Source: Adineta ricciae
Lineage: Eukaryota > Rotifera > Eurotatoria > Adinetida > Adinetidae
Direction of reading: 5' to 3'
DNA: 64,000 nt
Assembly (NCBI GenBank): GCA_905250025.1
Contig: CAJNOJ010000017.1
Coordinates: 723,058-787,057 of the forward strand
Below are positions 59,633 through 64,000 of this stretch, one piece after another (positions within the stretch are counted from its first letter, which is position 1; each line of letters begins with the position of its first letter). The translations under genes and the position numbers were made by a program. Below the pieces are notes generated by a model. It worked only from the letters and a program-made list of their open reading frames with translations, was not told where the DNA came from and did no database searches.

Positions 59633-59745
59633 GCCCAAGTCTACTCGATCTTATACTTCGATCCGATCCGATCGGATCCTCTGTTGGATTCTGTCGGAGT
59701 CCAACGATCGGACAAAATCCTATCAGATTTGTGTGTCTGAAGCAT
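59633..59745. repeat. Degenerate GGATCCGAT-rich segment
   Basis: Starts CCCAAGTCTACTCGATC and contains CGATCCGATCCGATCGGATC and TCCTATCAGATTTGTG. It looks like a decayed member of the CCCAGGT family at 48861-49021. Confidence 0.45.
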
Positions 59746-60554
59746 ACGTATTGAAATGAACTATTTATTCGTTACAAATAATTCCTGCAATATAGGAGGG
59801 GTCACTATGCCGAGGACAAGATTATTATATTTTCAATGGCTTGGATCACTTCGAAAGTTAATTTTTTCTTTTGGAATGTCAACTGTTGTTGTCCCACTAA
59901 AACTCGAATATCATTCACGAAAATCAACTTCAACAAAACGTTTCGAAAAGAAAAATAGCCAAATACAGAAACCATGTTCGGGGTGGGTGTGAGGATGAGA
60001 GTGGAGAAGAGGGTATTGTATCAGTGGGTAGGTCTGGTTGAAAGTCACTTTCTCATCGATACTCTCAAGATTTGGTGACAAAAACTTTATGTAGTGGACT
60101 TTTTGCATAAAGATCTGTCGGCAAAATGTGCCAGACCCATTCGAAGAATTGCCATCAATGGCCTTAAAAGAAAAGATATTTTCGTAGTCAACAACTTAGG
60201 TCCCACTGTACGATCGAAAATGAACAAAAATTTCATTGGAAATCAACTTCATTTATGGGAATCTTTCATGACTTCGGTTCGACCAATGAAAATTGTAGAG
60301 ATATTTTTTATTTTAGTTTCGTTTTTGGAATTTGCATTGAACATCTTGGCTGGAGTTTTCGCCACTGCAATTTTTTTCAAAGATCAAGAATTATTCAGCA
60401 CGACGATTTCGAAAGCAATATTCCACTAATATGGGATGAAGCCCTGCAGGAAATCTATTATTTTCCGGGCGGAAACGCCCCTCAAGTACTCCGCATCCAG
60501 CAGGAAATTTCTGTGACTGTATCCGACTACCGTTTATGGCAGCTTCTGATCGGT
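59746..60554. other. Uncharacterised 0.8 kb with overlapping open frames
   Basis: Plus-strand frames at 59756-59992, 60094-60429 and 60255-60563 overlap in different phases. The stretch near 60120-60260 (PIRRIAINGLKRKDIF) looks coding-like, but no gene model holds. Possibly a decayed gene. Confidence 0.3.
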
Positions 60555-60670
60555 TCCAGGTGAAACTCGCTAAATCCAGTCACCGGATCCGTTTTCAGGG
60601 ATACTGCTTCCATGAAATGACCTGCATATTCCGGAACCGGTCGGATCCGGACCAGATTCATCAACCTGGG
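60555..60670. mobile_element. Possible CCAGGT-ended element, 116 bp
   Basis: Runs from TCCAGGTGAAACTCGC to CATCAACCTGGG, with CCGGATCCG near both ends and CGGAACCGG inside. The arms are weak. Grouped with 48861-49021 by ends and composition. Confidence 0.4.
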
Positions 60671-61034
60671 ATATACGTACCTAGCTTGATCTTTTTTATT
60701 GTTCTTGTGGTGTTTGTTAAAATCTGTTCTAATCGCCTGGTCCACCGTATGACAATGCAAAGATGGAAACACTTCTTGGCGACGGCACGAGCACCGGCAT
60801 CATTTCCAATTTATAATTGATTTTACAGGTTTATTTTTGCAAACTTTCTCTCGTTTTAGTTTATTTTGTTTTATTTTATTTCTTTCATTAAAAAATCTAT
60901 CGTTACAAAATCGTATTAGAAGATCAATTTTTAGGGATAGTACTTTATCTTTTCACCCAAAGAAATAATGAAGATTCACTCATTTCTTCCATGGGTGAAC
61001 AGCGATTAATACGATAAAGGCAATGACTGCGTCC
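60671..61034. other. Short interval before the 61035 element
   Basis: Contains the last candidate exon of the minus-strand model (61026-60945) and a TTTTA repeat near 60865-60885. Confidence 0.4.
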
Positions 61035-61761
61035 CAAGGGGGAAAAAGCGAGACTTCAGACTTCAACTACTTCAGTCGTACTTCATCTGTACTTCAGTCA
61101 TACTTCACCGGTACTTCACTAATACTTCACCGGTACTTCACTAGTACTTCACTGGTACTTCACCGATACTTCAATAGTACTTCACTGGTACTTCGCTGAT
61201 ACTTCAATGGTACTTCAGTCGTACTTCGCTGGTACTTCAGTCATACTTCGTTTTACTTCACATATAGTGTGAAGTAAATGAAGTCTCGCTTTTTCCCCCT
61301 TGCTGCGTCCACAACAAGAACTAGAACAAAAAGATCAATGTAAAATATGTTTCAATTAAACAAATTCACTAAGCAAAATAGCTCTTTTGATGTTTTCTCA
61401 CCTCATATTTTGATTCACTGGTCTTGTTGTTCCGTGGAAACTATGCAAAGTTGAATAGAAATCATCTGTTCGATTATCGAGTGCATCCAGATCTGTTGTT
61501 GTGGTTGTTCCATCCGCATGCAATGCATGCAGATTACCCGCGGTTGGATTTTCTTCGGAATTACTTATCTGAAAAGACAAAAGACAATTTTCAAAACGAG
61601 AAATAGAAGTTAATAATCGATTGGTTCACAAGTCAAAGAACGACATGTAGAAAGAATCAGTAAAGATGAAATGGTGATGTTTACAAATACATAACAACAG
61701 AAAAGAGAAGCTTACATACCATCGAAGATATTGACCGGTGTAGTTCTTCGACGAGAAAACC
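60945..61761 (-). CDS. Partial unknown gene whose last intron holds a transposable element
   Basis: Exons 61761-61720, 61568-61402 and 61026-60945 join in phase to 96 codons plus a stop. The middle exon reads ISNSEENPTAGNLHAL... with TTTTTDLDALDNRTDDFY, a disordered acidic sequence. The last exon encodes a short Cys-containing tail. The upstream start is unresolved: exons at 61974-62550 may or may not belong to it. The element at 61035-61302 sits between the last two exons, directly at the acceptor. No domain recognised. Confidence 0.35.
61035..61302. mobile_element. 268-bp hAT-like element with 12-bp minisatellite core
   Basis: Perfect 24-bp inverted repeats beginning CAAGGGGGAAAAAGCGAG are flanked by the exact 8-bp duplication CTGCGTCC (61027-61034 and 61303-61310). 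The core is about fifteen imperfect 12-bp repeats of the type TACTTCACCGG. Terminal motif and duplication length match the element at 54909-55114, while the core is unrelated. No coding capacity. Confidence 0.92.
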
Positions 61762-61973
61762 CTAAACAAACCAATGATCAATTCAAAGATCGTTATCAAC
61801 AAAACAAATCAAGCCAAGGAGCGAATTACTCGTAACTGTCATTAAAATATCCAATAGTACACTAATCAATGTTCATTTCCTTCTTCTTTTCCTGAGTATT
61901 TATCGAATATTATGATAGATGTGTTCATATAGTCGATAGATCGATGCTAAAATAAAGATCTTGTCGCTTTCAT

Positions 61974-62550
61974 TCATTGACTTCGACTCCTACGAATGAA
62001 TATTTCAATTCTATTTGTTATCGTGCCTGTGATCGATGTCGCATTTGATGTAAATTGCTGATTTGTATTCATAGTTATCAATAGTGTTTCAGAATTTGAT
62101 GTTGAGTGTTTCAGTTGACCAGTTTTGATTGAAGTACGCTTTGAAAAAGTCGTTTTCAATCTGTTTATCCATATCGGTTGTTGTTGTTGTCGCCTAAAAA
62201 GATAGAAGAAGGCAATGAAAAACGTTGATGCAAAGATCCTACTTTCTCAGATGTTTCTTCAGCTGTTGTTGATTCGTTATTTGGTGGCGAAAGTCCAACC
62301 ATTCGTCGTGGATTATTTCGTCGACGACCACGAATACTTCAGAATCGTGAATAGTTTTGTACACATCGGTGTTTTCGTTGAATATTTGAACTTGATATTG
62401 TTGGGATGATGCTATTATATCGAGACATTTTCTCCATAAATAAAGGTACGAGTCGACTGTGTGGCTGAAAACACAAAAACGTAAATAAAAATATGGAAAT
62501 GTATTGATTGAGTATATCACTCACAAGAGCGCAAGGACACGTGGGCACAT
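61974..62550 (-). CDS. Possible three-exon unknown protein
   Basis: Exons 62550-62525, 62464-62243 and 62193-61974 join in phase to 155 aa, starting MCPRVLALFHTVDSYLYLW and ending RRSRSQ. The first exon could give a short signal-like start. The last exon is Thr/Ser/basic-rich. A competing frame in the same exons (NNPRRMVGLSPPNNESTT, then ATTTTTDMDKQIENDFF) looks equally protein-like, so the model is uncertain. No domain recognised. Confidence 0.3.
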
Positions 62551-63852
62551 CTTGACAGCAAGAGTGAGTGAACGAAGAAGTTTGATTACTATTTGTTTGT
62601 ATGGCGGTTACATCTAGCAGGTATCGAATGTACTTGGGAGATCGATTTTTTTGGTTGTATTCGCGTTCTTCCTGTTTGAGTTAAACAAGTAGCGCTCATC
62701 CGTTGGATTCGCTGACCCTTTTCTGAAATTATCAGAAAACTAGTAGATAAACGCTCTCACTTAGATCTCAATCTAATTGGGTTCGAATTGAAGTTACTTT
62801 TATGCTCATTCTTTCATATTCTGCTTCATTCATGTCAGATTATTTTCAATTCATTTGTCCAGAGACGTAAACAAAACGAACACCGTTTATAAAAATTTAT
62901 TCATCGACTCTCTTCAGACTATTCTGAATAAAAACTCAGTTTATTTTCACTTATATTATCTCATCTAAGCAATTCAAATAAAACGCCTAGCTGTTCGTCA
63001 GCCTGCCTCTGGTCGGCCACCTAGGGTGTGGTTGAGGGTGATACTCACCCAAACTATCTTTGTGTCCGTTAACACTAAGAAAGCCATCCACGATGTGCTA
63101 GATGCTGTATAGCCCGAAAATCCGCCCAAAGGTGATTTCGAGGAGCTAAAGTAACACTAATATGTTGGTCGCAACAGATTAAAAACATTTTCACGTCATA
63201 TATACTGAGAAAGCGAGTGTATTAGTGGAATCACTCACTGTGCTCCATTGTCGGTCTAGAATATAACTGCTGAAAGGCTTATTTGATTGTGATGGAATTC
63301 CAATGACGTATTGTTACGTCAGAATCTTACCGGAACTCGAAGATCAGACTGATTGGATATCTGACTCCGGAATTATTGGGAAAATATCGATAATTCTCTG
63401 CGTTTTGTTTTTGTTTTGCATCTGATACATTTTTTGCAGTCTATCTAACTTTCGAATAAAATCCGAAATGTTTATATTGATTTAAGTCTGTTTTGTGTTT
63501 TACATATGCATGGATTAAGATCATAAACGATAGTTAACAGGGCGAATCTAAATAAACTACAAGACTTACTGTCGAAACACCGAAAAATTAAATGTCGAAA
63601 ATTTTGAGATATCGAACACAAATAATATCGATTTCTTTTTCGTCTGTAATCTCTGTCCAGGCTTTATGTACTGTATAACACTTATTTCGAATTCGTCGTT
63701 CTAATAGCGGACATTCTAGAATAATAGAAATATAGAGGATATATGAAAACAAAGAGTACAAATAACACATTCTCTTATGATCGCCTATATACACGTTCGA
63801 CGATTTTATACGTACAATTTTTCCATCTTACCTATTTGACGTTCACTGTACG
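62551..63852. other. Intergenic, 1.3 kb, with a GC-richer patch
   Basis: From about 62987 to 63153 one plus frame is open except for one TAG (RPPRVWLRVILTQTIF, then KAIHDVLDAV). Its base composition stands out. It may be a decayed mobile-element or gene fragment; family unknown. The rest shows nothing. Confidence 0.3.
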
Positions 63853-64000
63853 ATGTCTGATGCTGTTGATACCATGTCATTTGTTTCTTCTAACAAAGGT
63901 AATCCTATGTTGGTAAAAGAAGGTTTTATTTATAAAAGCAACAAACAGACATTAACGAAGATTTACTGGATCTGCAAAATCAAAAACTGTAATGCAAATA
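63853..64000 (+). CDS. FLYWCH-type zinc-finger protein, 5' part (runs off the window)
   Basis: From ATG at 63853 the frame is open to the edge (49 codons). After a short N-terminus (MSDAVDTMSFVSSNKG), the FLYWCH pattern begins: NPMLVKEGFIYKSNKQ, then TKIYWICKIKNCNAN, with the Phe/Tyr, Tyr-Trp and first Cys pair in place. The His of the zinc site would lie beyond the window. FLYWCH domains bind DNA or mediate protein contacts and are associated with MULE-type transposases in some animals (family knowledge). Whether this is a host gene or part of a transposon cannot be told here. Confidence 0.65.
   Translation, partial: MSDAVDTMSFVSSNKGNPMLVKEGFIYKSNKQTLTKIYWICKIKNCNAN

Noticed and set aside
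63588..63895. Minus-strand exon or frame (including KKQMTWYQQHQTSYSERQ)
   Set aside because: The plus-strand FLYWCH reading over the same bases has a recognisable domain. The minus reading has none.
1..64000. tRNA, rRNA or CRISPR features
   Set aside because: No B-box-like GGTTCGAANCC in a cloverleaf context, no rRNA-like blocks and no regularly spaced direct repeats with unique spacers were found by eye.

Overview
The window looks like animal nuclear DNA, most likely from a bdelloid-type rotifer (inference). It is AT-rich. Genes are compact, with many GT-AG introns of about 45-75 bp that keep exon phase when I join them by eye. It encodes animal genes such as synaptotagmin, ceramide glucosyltransferase, syndapin, a Na/K-ATPase-like pump and seven-transmembrane receptors. 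A FLYWCH zinc-finger gene starts at the right edge. No bacterial features, tRNA or rRNA were seen.

Bases 1-48,500 are gene-bearing. They hold a tail exon (45-251); a tandem duplicate pair of secreted Gly/Ser-rich repeat proteins (2481-3200 and 6543-7130) with copied promoters and 3' ends; a five-exon Na/K-ATPase-like pump (7623-11360, minus); a PAP2 lipid phosphatase (12883-13938); an eight-exon synaptotagmin-1 (15719-18571); a receptor (20538-21612); a secreted knottin-like peptide (22069-22419, minus); a fifteen-exon IQCH gene (23557-27821, minus) head-to-head with MGST1 (27958-28524); a NET1/ARHGEF3 RhoGEF (29837-32252); a sigma-class GST (32631-33328); YIF1 followed closely by MRPS12 (33694-35931); a small secreted protein; an F-BAR-only syndapin (38306-39445); a single-exon unknown; UGCG (42146-45302, minus); and a second receptor (47526-48497, minus).

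Bases 48,500-61,300 are gene-poor and packed with small transposable elements. A 5'-truncated LINE-like reverse transcriptase (53641-55183) is flanked by a 17-bp target duplication. It is itself split by a 206-bp element with 8-bp duplications. A second element at 61035-61302 has the same terminal motif and 8-bp duplication but a different minisatellite core, and it lies exactly at a predicted splice acceptor. Several CCCAGGT-ended inverted-repeat elements and fold-back elements lie between. An ambiguous base at 58557 cuts off an EamA-type transporter, and a 177-bp copy of sequence from 52199 begins immediately after it, so an assembly join should be suspected.

Functionally, the genes cover vesicle traffic (synaptotagmin, syndapin, YIF1), membrane lipids (PAP2, UGCG), glutathione detoxification (MGST1, GST), Rho signalling, cation transport and chemosensation. 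I see no pathway cluster. The closest functional arrangements are the IQCH/MGST1 shared promoter and a possible YIF1-MRPS12 operon.
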